Notes under the pieces: model-generated | The model's database searches: none | What the model saw: the letters and a program-made list of their open reading frames with translations, nothing else | Told to the model about the DNA's origin: nothing | Shown: positions 44,408-54,521 of the stretch, one piece after another | Layout: each line of letters starts with the position of its first letter | How positions within the stretch are numbered: position 1 is the stretch's first letter | Source of the DNA: Portulaca oleracea | Lineage: Eukaryota; Streptophyta; Magnoliopsida; Caryophyllales; Portulacaceae | Assembly: GCA_029582165.1 (NCBI GenBank) | Contig: CM055883.1 | Location: 16,710,501 to 16,774,500, forward strand | DNA length: 64,000 nt | Reading direction: 5' to 3' | Program-made: the position numbers and the translations under genes

Positions 44408-45306
44408 GAATCTTTAGTCACACCTTTGTCTATACTATTATTTGAGGAGGGGATTGAATGTTTTGATGATTCTGATACATCTTTTGTCCACAAGGAGTCT
44501 AGTGCTAGTTCATTGGCCCGTCTTGTTGATCTACACGCTCAATCTCCATGTGTGGATTATTGATGAGTTGTCCTTGGGTAATTTGAGAGGTTACGACCCC
44601 TCCCTTCATCCGTATTAGATATACCTAGAGGACATTCCTAGAAAATTCTTGCGGACTACATATTTTGATTCTTTTGATTTTTCTAGTGAATTTGATTTAT
44701 TACTGAGAGCGTTACTAATGTTTTATGTTATGAGTTTTCAGCTCCTCTCGTATTTACTAGCTTGTAAACTGCATGAAGAAGAGTTTGACAAGCTACTAAG
44801 GGCTTTGACCCCGTCCGCAACGAAGAGCCCGGTCTTAACCCTTTCATTGTATTTATTTTGTTTCTTAGAATTCTTAACCTCTTTCTAATTGTCCTAAATT
44901 TAATTTTTCCTTTCAACTGTTTATTGCAAGTCGAATATGAAGAAAGGAACGATGGTCATTGAGCTAGGTAAGTCAATGACGGAGTACGAGGTACAAGCAG
45001 GCAAGTTAGCTCTGAAGCAAGTTCCGAATAGGATTCAAGATGATAGTGATCCAGTTCCGAAGCGGATCAAGGACCCCGATGATTAGGGGTCCATAACGTT
45101 GAGCTAACGACGTTAGACAAAGCACCACGGGGAGGTACATCCTTGTCTAGCATCCATTCCTCCCCCACTTTTTATTTTATTTCAGTTATTTCTTTCAATT
45201 TTTATCTCTTAGTAATTTTTATTTTGTTATTGCTAATTTTTCTTTTTAGTTTGCAGAGAAAAAGATGGGATTTATAAGAATTTTTTTGGTTATTTATTGA
45301 AATTAT
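44408..45306 (+). pseudogene. Chimeric gag-like 3' fragments, family and diverged relative
   Basis: Positions 44408-44567 repeat the internal segment that starts gaatctttagtcacacc, already seen at 38582. From about 44568 a diverged relative takes over. YLEDIPRKF, then SSEFDLLLRALLMFYVM and EEEFDKLLRALTPSA parallel the YLEDLPWRI ... KAFDKLLRAL tail of the main family. A Lys/Asp-rich tail (VPKRIKDPDD) precedes a stop at about 45085. The remainder up to 45306 is 3' UTR. It indicates at least two subfamilies of the same gag-like protein. Confidence 0.6.
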
Positions 45307-46915
45307 TGTTTAGACCCGATTTGGTGTCTAAATGCCGCCTAAATCCTTAGGCTTTTAACTCGTTTCGTAGTTTAATGTCATAGTTTTTAATGTGTTTTTG
45401 GTTATTTTGTAGAATTTGGAGTTTTCACCAAAAACGTAGCAAAACGGGCCTTTTTACAACATTCTTGGCGATTTCTCGAGCCGAGCCGGACTGGAAACTG
45501 AGACGGAGTCGACCCGGGACCACACTCCCGACCTTCGGTGCCGATTAGTGAAGTAATGCATGCTACGACCTTCGGATCGAGCGTTACATGCTTCGCAAAG
45601 AAGGAAGAACAAAGGGAAGGGAAGCTGGAGCGTAGCCCCCGCCACGAATGGCGTAGCACCCGCTACGCCCAGAGTGCAATGGAGCAGAGTGTGACCGCGC
45701 CACGGTACCGTGAGCCACGCGGGCATGTCTTTGGAGTCGGGTTGTCCGAGGAAGACCGCATCACATCGGTACATCAGAGCCACGACGCTCAAGAGAAAAT
45801 CGCCAGGGGGTGGTTGCGCCCGCGACCCCCTTGTTGATCTGCGTTTTTTCGGCCTTCAACGCTGCGTTTTGGCCAGCTGTTTTGGGGGTTCAAATAGCTC
45901 TTTTGCTGCGATTTTTGGAAGAGGGGGAGACTCGACCCATCTAGGGGATATACTTGGACATTATTTCAACTTTGTATTAGTGACTTTTAGAGGGTGATTA
46001 GTGAAAGATTAATCTAGGGTTTTGGAGATTTGTGTATGTTATTGAAGATTTGGGGATTCATGCAATTGAAAGATTGTTGGATCATCTTTTTATTGCTTTC
46101 TATTGTTCATCTACAGCATTTTGATAAGTATTCTCTTATCTTAACTCTTTTATTAATTACCTTGCTAATTACTTTGCTTGTTCGTAATTGCTTTGCTTGC
46201 TATTTCATTGTTCTTGCTTGTTTATGGTTGTTTGATGTTAGAAATCATGTTTAGGTTTGGGTTGGATGTTGTTAGCTTAGTTTTTATCATGATAAGTGGC
46301 TAGAAACCCTATGGGTTAGGGGGTAATTAAGGGTGTGAATGGGTGATTAGGTTTGGGTTAGCAATATTAGTGAGTAACTAGTTAGGAAATCAATTTCCCA
46401 CTCCTATCCTTCCCTTAAGTGGGATGTATTTGGGTGTGAAAGCATCCCGAATACATCCAACACTTGTTGGAAGGTAGGAAGTGGGATAGTTAGTATTCTA
46501 GTTCGCGAAGGCGAATAGAAACTAACTAGGAAATTTCGTTCCATTAACTCCCCCGGGTCTGTCGATGGACTTTGGGGAAGTTAATCCGGACTATCCTTGA
46601 AAGAGGAAGCCCGGTGGGTATTTTCTAATAGAGTTACCATTTGATTTCCCCTTCTTGTTACTCACTTGTTGCGAAACTCACTTCCTTATCCCCGTTTGCA
46701 TCCTGAAAAACCTCCGAAGCCCATTTTCCATTCCTTGACCGACCTTAGATTTCTTTGTTGCATTGTGATCCTTTTCGAACCGATTATCCTGACCTTAGCA
46801 ATCTCGACCTGACCATAGCAATCTCGACCTGACCATTGACCTAGTTTCTTTGACCAAGGCCGCCAGCTCCCTGAGAGAGAACGACAAAACCGAGGTCTTA
46901 CAAATCACTATTACA
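45307..46915 (+). repeat. Solo LTR, TGTTTAG family (1,609 bp, TSD attat)
   Basis: Starts TGTTTAGACCCGATTTGGTG and ends ATCACTATTACA, with the 5-bp duplication attat at 45302-45306 and 46916-46920. No primer site or internal genes follow, so it is a solo LTR left by LTR-LTR recombination. It is homologous to the LTR at 48452-50099: shared gcctaaat / ttttgactcgttt start, ctatgggttaggggg and ccctgagagagaacgacaaa near the end. A GC cassette (cgtagcccccgccacg, gcgtagcacccgctacgcc) lies at 45630-45835. Confidence 0.88.
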
Positions 46916-48451
46916 ATTATTATCTCTAACCTAATAATTTTTGAGTTGGTAGGTGTTTGTAGGGATTTTTGGTATGTCAAATTGTAGGGAAAGCAAGAAA
47001 GAAACAAAGAAAAGGGGTAAAACAAAGCAAAAAAGGGCTGAAAATCAAAATCTCATCGTCAGGTACAAAAACGTTTCTAGCGCCTCTTCCAGCGGCAAGA
47101 AGGTATGTATTTTTTGCAAAACGCTGCCAGCGCTTAAAAATGCTGGCAGTGCTTATGGATTTTGCCGAAAATTTTTGCCCCCTTTTCTTATTTTAGTCGG
47201 CCTTCCCCTTTTGAAATCAAAACCTGAACCTTACTCCTCACTTCTCCAAACCCTCGACGACAACAAAAAAACGCTACCATCTCCTGCCTCTCAAACTCTC
47301 CCTCTCCTTACTCTTGATCGCACCGCACCGCACCGCACCTCACCACCACACACCACCATCTTCTTCTTCCTTTTTCTTCCTCTACTTCCATTCTACTTCT
47401 TCTGACCCCTTCGCACGGTCCTTCTCCCCAGTTGCTCACAGGAGTCGTCCAGTCCAAACCCTAGTCCCGAAAATTTTCATTCACTTATTACTTGCAATTC
47501 CATCTTCTTCTTGCATTCAACTACAAGGTATGATTCTAACTTATCTCACCTCCATTGTTATTAGCTAGTATTTCTTGGTGAGTCTATGCAATGTTCATGA
47601 GTTATACTTGTAAATTTTGTTTGAATTCACCATGGTTCATGCTTAGGTTTGGTGCACTACTTGAGTAATTTTTGATACTAGTTAGTAAGTTTTGGTTGCT
47701 TGATTTGGAAAATTTGGTATCTTTATTGATTGTTTTGCAAATTGGAAGTAATGTGGTTGTGTTTGGAAGTGAATGATATGAATTTTGAAAGTTGAATGTT
47801 TGAACATGTTAAACCTCTGTTTTTGGACTATAGAGTTTGATTTTACTCTGTCTTTGAGTAGTAGAGTGGGTGTTTGAGATGAAAATTTTGAATGATAATG
47901 TGCAAGTAAGGGAGGGAGATGGACTGTTTTGGATTTGTCTTAAATGTAGCTAAGTGAAAATTCCAAGTTTGAACATATTGTCATTGGTGGTGGTTTATGT
48001 TGAGAGTCCACCTTGAACTCGTTTACACTATGATATAATTTTCACTCCACCTCTATTAGTCAATCGCTAGTGTTTTGTGGTGTCACTATGCATAATTTCT
48101 CAAGCTACTTGTTGAATTTATTCGGTAAACAACAATTCTTGCTCGAGGATGTCGCGATACATGAGTTTGTTTTTTATACTAGTTGCTTGTCTAGAGTGAG
48201 TAACCATGATTAAAAATCACAATCTTGTTACTTTGGTGCTTGAAATCTATGACATTGTTTGTAATGACCTTAAAGTGTTGAAATTTGGGTCTAGTTTTGA
48301 GTTATATATGGGTGTTGAGCGAGTTTGACTACTGTACTTTGCTTTAGTGCTTGCTTGAACTTGTGTTGGTACCCTCTAAGTATCAAGCAAGCATGGGGGT
48401 ATCAAAGTATGAGCGATTACTATGCTTGAACACTTACATACAATAGATGTT
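46916..48451 (+). other. Retroelement-derived non-coding DNA between two LTRs
   Basis: The first part continues the sequence interrupted by the solo LTR. At 47070-47150 it has aaaacgctgccagcgcttaa-type palindromes like those at 44298-44403, so it is probably another LTR middle region. A C/T-rich stretch (47220-47420) follows, then about 900 bp of AT-rich DNA ending caagcaagcatgggggtatc. That ending resembles the 3' UTR of Athila-type elements just before their LTR. No gene is visible. Confidence 0.5.
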
Positions 48452-50099
48452 TGTTTAGGCCCATTTTTAGGCCTAAATAACGCCTTTATACTTAGCCTTT
48501 TGACTCGTTTTTAGTTTTTTTTCTTGACTTTTACAAGAAAACGTAGCAAAAAGAGGCGTTTTAGTGCCTTTTTGGGAATCCCGAGCGATTTCCCGGGCCT
48601 AGCCAACCTAACAACCGAGGTGGAGTCGACCTGGGATCCTCTAACCCAAGTTTGAATAGAATCAAGGTCGTGACAACCGCTACAGACATTGTAGCGGTCG
48701 CCACAACCTACAAGGAAAGAGAGGAAGGCTGGGCACAAGAGGGTCGCCCCCGCTACTATCATGGTTGCGCTCGTGACCTAAGCTTGATGACAACCATGGA
48801 ATGTTGGCAGAGGAAGGTCGCACTCGCAGTGTTGGAGTTGCCGCCCGCGAACTTCAAACTTCGCGCCCGTGACCAAGTCGGTAGCGCCCGCTACCATGAG
48901 GCAACCAAGTTCACACCAGCCACGCCAGAGGAAGGTCGTGCCCGCGGCCTTACGTGTGGCACCCGCGACCTTGCGAACTTCGAAATTGCTTGGGCTTCAA
49001 TCGCTGGGCTGTCGCGCCCGTGACCTACTGGGCTTTACGCGTTTTTGCTCGGCCAAACGCTGTATTTTGCTCAACAACCCAGCTTTGTATTTATAATTTT
49101 GGGCTGCGATTTTGGAGGGGATTCGAGCAGTGAGAGCTGAGAGATTGATTAGAGTGCTTTTTAGGGAGAGAATTAGAGTTTTCTACAAGTGATTAGAGTG
49201 CATTTGTGTTGGAGTTCTTGTTTGGATTGAAGTTCTATTGAAGATTGAAGCTATTTTTTGCATTGTTCTTAAAACTTATTCATTGTTCTTGTTCATCCTT
49301 GGACCCTATTACTTGGCTAAGCATTCTATTACCCTTAGTCTCTTTTAATTAGCTTTAATAGTATTTCAATCTCTGTTTTGTGATTAGATTGATTTGTGTT
49401 TGTGATACTTGGATTATTGCATTTGCTAGTGGTTTTCTACTATTTTGATCATGAATGTTGGAGTTATTGATGTTGTTAGCATGTTAATTAGTATGATTAG
49501 AGGCTAGATACCCCATGGGTTAGGGGAAAATTAAGGGTGTGAATGGTTGATTTGGCATGGGTTAGCAAGTCTAGGGGGTAGTTAGTGGGAGAATCAATTT
49601 CCCACTCCTATTCTTCCCTCAAGTGGGATGTATTCCGGTCTGAAAGCTCCCGAATGCATCTAAGACTTGTGTTAGAAGGTAGGAAATGGGATAGTTAATG
49701 CTCACCCACGGAAGTGGAAGGAGGTCAACTAGGGAATCCCGTTTCATTAACCCTCCGGGTCCGTGGTGGACTTCGAGGAAATTATTTCGGATTATCCTCG
49801 AAAAAGGAAGTTCGGTTGGTATTTTCTAACGGAATTGCCATTTTTTCCCCTTATTTGTTACTCCCAATCTGCAAAATCATGTTCTTGTTGCCGTTGGCAC
49901 CCCGAAAATCTCCCGAAACCCATTTTCCTATCTTAACAGAACCTTAATCTGTTTTTGTTGTATGTTTTCTCTAGTTATCACCCAAAGACCTTTGTTATCT
50001 AGTGACCTTAAACTTACCTAGACCCAGTTGCTTTCGTTCTAGGCCCCTTCCTCCCTGAGAGAGAACGACAAATACTGGTTCACGCAAACCACCCTTACA
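48452..50099 (+). repeat. 5' LTR, TGTTTAG family (1,648 bp)
   Basis: Starts TGTTTAGGCCCATTTTTAGG and ends CCACCCTTACA, followed after 5 nt by a tRNA-Asp-type primer site and a gag gene. It contains a GC cassette at 48662-49025 with gtagcgcccgctaccat, gtcgcgcccgtgac and similar words. The 3' half (taccccatgggttagggg, tcccactcctattcttccct) matches the solo LTR. Confidence 0.88.
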
Positions 50100-50104
50100 T
50101 AAAA

Positions 50105-50122
50105 TGGCGCTGTTGCCGGGGG
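50105..50122 (+). other. Primer binding site, tRNA-Asp type
   Basis: tggcgctgttgccggggg matches the complement of the tRNA-Asp 3' end with two differences. It lies 5 nt after the LTR end and sets element direction to +. Confidence 0.88.
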
Positions 50123-50280
50123 GCAAGCACACCTAACTTAGTTTCTTGGTTTTAGGTTATTTAAGATCACTTTCCTTGCTAGAGATTTGGTGTCCTAAGT
50201 CATATATAGTTGATTATCCTATGTTTTCTTGTGTATTCAGACTCGTACTAGCAAAGAGAGCTAAGGAGAGTTGAATTCTC

Positions 50281-51758
50281 AATGGCCGGAGGACCACCCG
50301 ATCCACCCCGTACCCTTGCTTCGTATTCATTGCCATCCTCGGGTACGGGAGGCGACCCCGTCGTATTACCTTAACTACCAGCGAATGCATCATTTGAGTT
50401 CAAACCATATTTGCTTGATATATTTGGGAACACCCCATACCATGGAGGCAAACATGAGAACCCTATCGATCATATAACAGATTTGAGCAACGTATTGGGT
50501 TCTTTCATATGCATGGTGTTTCATCCGAATACATGAAGTTGAAGTTCTTCCCTTTCACCTTGAAGGGGAAGGCATTATAATGGCTCAATACCTGTCCTCC
50601 GGGTACCTATGCTTCATGGGATGCTCTAAGCCGAGATTTTTTTCGAAGGTTCTTTCCAATGATGAGACGAGTAGATTGTGGCAAGCTATCACGGGCTTTA
50701 AACAAGAACCCGGTGAGACCTTATTTGAAGCATGGAGGAGGTTCAAGGGCCTCCAACGAAGGTGTCCACACCATAATCTAGATGATTGGCTCCTTCTACA
50801 TCATTTTTATTCCGGATTGTGCAGCTCTTTGCGAGAATCTATTGATCATGCTTCTGGAGGCATGTTTCTTAAGAAGGTAGTGGAAGAGGCAAGTGTGTTC
50901 CTACATGAGTTATCTCAAAATTCTCCACATTGGGGAGGAGGTCGTGGTTTCGGAGATGGAAGCGCTCCTTAGGAAAGCAATCCAACTATTAAGTTCCTCA
51001 TGAATGCCATGTTGGAGATGCAACAAAAGCAAGCCCTTGAGGAGACTACGAGGCAAGTGAAAGTTGCCCAAGAGATGCAAAAGATCATGCCCATTATGGA
51101 TGCTAAGATGAATGTTTGTGCCTATTGTGGAGGACAACACCTTTCGAGACAATGTCAACTCGAACATGTGCAAGCTATGTACCCCAACAATAACCTTGCT
51201 TACACTACTCAACATCCCATTCACCCTCGTGCGAACTATGCATATAACCAACAACCCTCACAAAATCAAAACCGCCGCCCATACCATCAAAACTAACAAT
51301 CTCCACAAAAAACCCACCATGGTCACCCATCCCAAACCTCCCAACCACCTCAAGAAATTTCCATTGAGCAATTGTTGCAAAAGATTTCATTAACCCAAGA
51401 TAGGGATCAAGCCCGTCTCAAAAACCTTGAAATACAATTAGCTCAAGTTACACAACAAGTTAGCCCCATCCAATCTCTTCCTAGCCAACCCCAATCGAAC
51501 CCTAATGGTCAACTAAATGCAATCACATTGAGGAGTGGGAAAGAGATTGAGGGTCATATGAGGGTGAAGGAGAGTGCTTTGGGAGAGAAAGAAGGAGATG
51601 TTGTAGATATTACCGAGGAGGAGGAGTTGGAGGTAGTAGAGGGAAGTGGAGGTATGTGTGACGAAGAACATGGGGAAAAATTCAGTTTTGAGGACGAGTT
51701 AGATAAAAAGGAGAAAGCCGAAAGGGAGAGAGTAAGAAAAGGAAAAGGCATTATGTGA
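50281..51758 (+). pseudogene. Athila-type gag, frameshifted
   Basis: Begins MAGGPPDPPRTLASYS. After an early stop the capsid continues FEFKPYLLDIFGNTPYHGG, with shifts near 50480-50580 and 50650. At 50580-50972 it reads QEPGETLFEAWRRFKGLQRR, CPHHNLDDWLLLHHFYSGL and IDHASGGMFLKK, standard Athila/Tat gag motifs. A stop after GDGSAP (50970-50972) precedes VCAYCGGQHLSRQC, a knuckle-like CX2CX3HX4C. The last part (51372-51758) includes LNAITLRSGKE, a conserved word before the protease in Athila elements, then a Glu/Lys-rich tail. It is inactive. Confidence 0.85.
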
Positions 51759-52025
51759 GATGATGATTCAAGTCATAACATAGAGAAACCCAAGACCTAA
51801 CTTCCACCGGTCCCTTTTCCCAACCGGTTGGCTAAACCAAAAGTAGAGGCGAAGTTTTCCAAGTTATAGAGATGCTTAAGAAACTCCAAGTGAACATCCC
51901 ATTTTTGGATGCCATTCTGAAGTGCCTACATTCAAGAAGTATCTCAAGGATCTCCTTACAAACAAAAGAAAGATCAAGGAGGCCTCTACTATACACTTGA
52001 CAACCGATTGCAGTGCTATTATCGA

Positions 52026-52440
52026 GAACAAAACTCCCGAGAAGCTTGATGATCCCTGAAGTTTTTCCATCCCGTGCGCCATTGGATATATGAAGATTGG
52101 GCGAGCCTTATGTGATATGGGGGCTAGCGTGAGTGTTATGCCATATTCTATATGTCGGAAGCTAAATCTGTATGATTTGATCCCCACTTCAATCATTCTT
52201 CAGCTTGTCGATCGTTCTATACGATGACCATTAGGTATTTTAAATGATATACCGGTTCAAGTTGGATGTTTTCTAATACCATGTGACTTCATCATTTTGG
52301 AGATGGATGAGGATGCCAACATCCCCATAATTTTGGGACGTCCATTCCTTGCTACGACCTGTGCTATGATAGATGTGAAAAATGGTCGTATGTCTCTTCA
52401 TATGGGCAATGCAAGCATAGTGTTTAGTATTGGGGGATCC
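52026..52440 (+). pseudogene. Athila-type aspartic protease region
   Basis: In one frame the sequence gives the ordered Athila motifs IPCAIGYMKIGRALCDMGAS (active-site D-x-G), then MPYSICRKLNL and LQLVDRS. After a TGA near 52223 it gives ILEMDEDANIPIILGRPFLA and DVKNGRMSLHMG. The pattern and spacing match the protease of Athila/Tat retrotransposons. The stop and upstream breaks mean no polyprotein can be made. Confidence 0.85.
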
Positions 52441-52953
52441 ATGAAGAACCCCTCGGTTGGGGACCCCTGTTATGCCGTAGATGTAATAGAAAAGGTGATT
52501 GATAAATACTCAGATGAATCCTATTTATTTGAGCATACTTATGATTGTTCTTTAGAGGAGAGTGCTTTTGAAACTTTTCAATTCGAACCGGAAGGTGGCA
52601 AGGTAGCATTGTTCACAAACTTCCTTCATACTACACCAACACGAGACGAGATTCCATTGGAGGAGCCACTCTTGGAGCCTTTCTTCGAGGTGGTATATGA
52701 TTATTCTATGGAGTTGCACATGTGGAATTCGACCTATGATAGTCCTTTGGAGGAGAGCCAAATGGAGGTATTCCAATTTGATCCCGAAGATAGTGATATT
52801 ACATTCTTCTACAATCTTCTTGGTTCAAAGTCAACTTGTGATGAAATCGCTTTAGTGGAGCCTCTTCTTGAACGCATGGAAGTTCAAGAGATGATGAGTG
52901 AAGGTATGACATTTTCAGCATTCTCTTTTCCTCAAGTTGGAAGTTCATGTTAA
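52441..52953 (+). pseudogene. Acidic tandem-repeat region where RT should be
   Basis: Open and fused to the protease end (frame open 52297-52953). It encodes two acidic repeats of about 60 aa: CSLEESAFETFQFEPEGG ... DEIPLEEPLLEP, then SPLEESQMEVFQFDPEDS ... DEIALVEPLLER. I do not recognise the domain. In autonomous elements this position holds reverse transcriptase. Here RT and RNase H are absent, and the frame stops just before integrase sequence. It may be a linker in the parental element, with RT lost by deletion. Confidence 0.6.
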
Positions 52954-53583
52954 GAAACATCATTTGTAAGTACGGAGTGCCACATGAGGTGATCAGTGAC
53001 AACGAAAGCCACTTCATGGGCGAGTTTGCAGCTCTTTTGGCAAACCAATGGAGCGGTAGAGGATGTAAACAAACATCTGGTGAAAATTATCAAGAAAATG
53101 GCTATCACTTACAAGGATTGTCCCGACAAGCTTCCCTTTGCACTATGGGGTTACCAAACGTCGATTCAGACAACAACTGAAGCTACACCATACTCCTTGG
53201 TGTACGGGATGGAAGCAGTCTTGCCGGTAGAACTTGTCGTTCCTTCCTTGAGGGTCGTTGCTGAAAGTGAAATTCCTGAGGCTGAATGGGCTCGAGCTAG
53301 ATATGAGGAATTGGTATTGTTGGATGAGAGACAACTCCGCGCTTTACATAACATCCAACTTTATCAGAGTTGGATTTCCCAGGCGTTAAACAGGAAAGTC
53401 AAAGATCGGGATTTAGTAGAAGGGGATCTAGTGCTACAAGAAATGAGGGCAGCGCCAAATTGGATGGTCCCTATGTCGTTATTTCCATCACTCCAAGAGG
53501 TGCTGCCCGATTAGCCACACCTGAGGGAGAGGAGCTTATCCATCTTGTGAACTTGGATAGATTCAAGAGATATTATGTTTAAG
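52948..53583 (+). pseudogene. Integrase C-terminal part, Tat-like, with deletions
   Basis: Starts abruptly with RNIICKYGVPHEVISDNESH (integrase core), then loses about 20 residues and changes frame at ANQTNGAVEDVNKHLVKII. It continues WGYQTSIQTTTEATPYSLVY, GMEAVLPVELVVPSLRV and VEGDLVLQEMRAAP, wording typical of Tat/Retand integrases. A last frame change leads to GPYVV ... GEELIHLVNLDRFKRYYV before TAA. Having Athila-like gag/protease joined to Tat-like integrase suggests a chimera or a large deletion between two nested elements. Confidence 0.85.
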
Positions 53584-54118
53584 CCTCTAAGGGTCAATAT
53601 CCTTAGCTACTTAGACATGCATTATGTTATAAAAGCAAGCAACCGAACTGCCAATAGGCCACTTGCTTATGAGAGAAAAAAAAAAGAAGAAAAAAAGGAA
53701 GCAAGAAAAAAGAAAAAAGAGTGAAAAAACTATAGAGTGGCTGACTTAAAAACCTTCTGAGGTAGGTCAGGCAAAAGGAGAGTAAAAAAAAAGAAAAAAA
53801 AGAGAAAAAGGAAAATGAGAGACTAACATGAAAATCCTTCGGGACAAGTTAGGTAAAAGGAGAGAATAAAGTGTCGCAGTTGGAGATGCGCTTTCAAAGG
53901 ACGAGATGAAGATCGTGGCTTGTGTTGATTCTTATAAAACATAATGTAATACTTTACTTCTGATATCAATAAAAGGAGTACATCTCTTTAATACGTTTTG
54001 TGTTAATAATCTTCTAAAGGAAAAACATCAAATAACAAAAATACATAGCACACGCATTTCTTCCATTCCATTTCTATCTCTCCATCCTACTTATTTTAGT
54101 ACTAAGTCTAGTCCTAGC
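53584..54118 (+). other. 3' region of the Tat-like element, non-coding
   Basis: Contains purine-rich tracts (agaaaaaaaaaagaagaaaa at 53675-53720 and again at 53785-53815) separated by two similar modules (gactgacttaaaaaccttctgagg / tgaaaatccttcgggac). A tcaataaaaggagtac word lies near 53970. No gene. It ends where a partial LTR of the TGTTCGG family begins. Confidence 0.55.
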
Positions 54119-54372
54119 TGAGTCATCGAAGGTATAACTCCTCGTTCCCAATTTCATTGTTCATTCACTGTCTTCATTCATGCTTTGTAATCGCTTTCAT
54201 CCCTAAGTGCTTTCCTTATTGCTTTCCTTTAATTGCTTTCTTTATTATTATCCTGTCTAGATTAGTTTAATGCTTTCACTTACATAATTTATCGCTTTCC
54301 GCATCAAGCCTAACACCCATCCCTGAGACCGACAACCCTAACTTATAAAACCACAAAAATTACAACCGAACA
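54119..54372 (+). repeat. 5'-truncated LTR (TGTTCGG family), copy B
   Basis: The last 254 bp of the family LTR: gagtcatcgaaggtataact ... gctttccgcatcaagcctaa ... caaccgaaca. It ends with the CCGAACA terminus followed by the primer site, so it is the 3' part of a 5' LTR. Everything upstream, including the promoter, is missing. Confidence 0.85.
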
Positions 54373-54373
54373 A

Positions 54374-54391
54374 TGGCGCCGATGCCGGGGA
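54374..54391 (+). other. Primer binding site, tRNA-Asp type (copy B)
   Basis: tggcgccgatgccgggga, one mismatch to the tRNA-Asp complement, 1 nt after the LTR end, as in copy A. Confidence 0.92.
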
Positions 54392-54521
54392 TGCCGTTAT
54401 TTGGTAGATTAGGTGATTGGTTCGTGTGTAAATAGTTTAATTGCTTTCTTGATTATGTTAGAAAAATGTAGCACAAAAACTTGAATATCGAATAAAAAAC
54501 GAAAAAAAATAGAAAAAAAAG

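Noticed and set aside
53143..53354. - strand ORFs over the integrase
   Set aside because: Shadows of the + strand integrase fragment.
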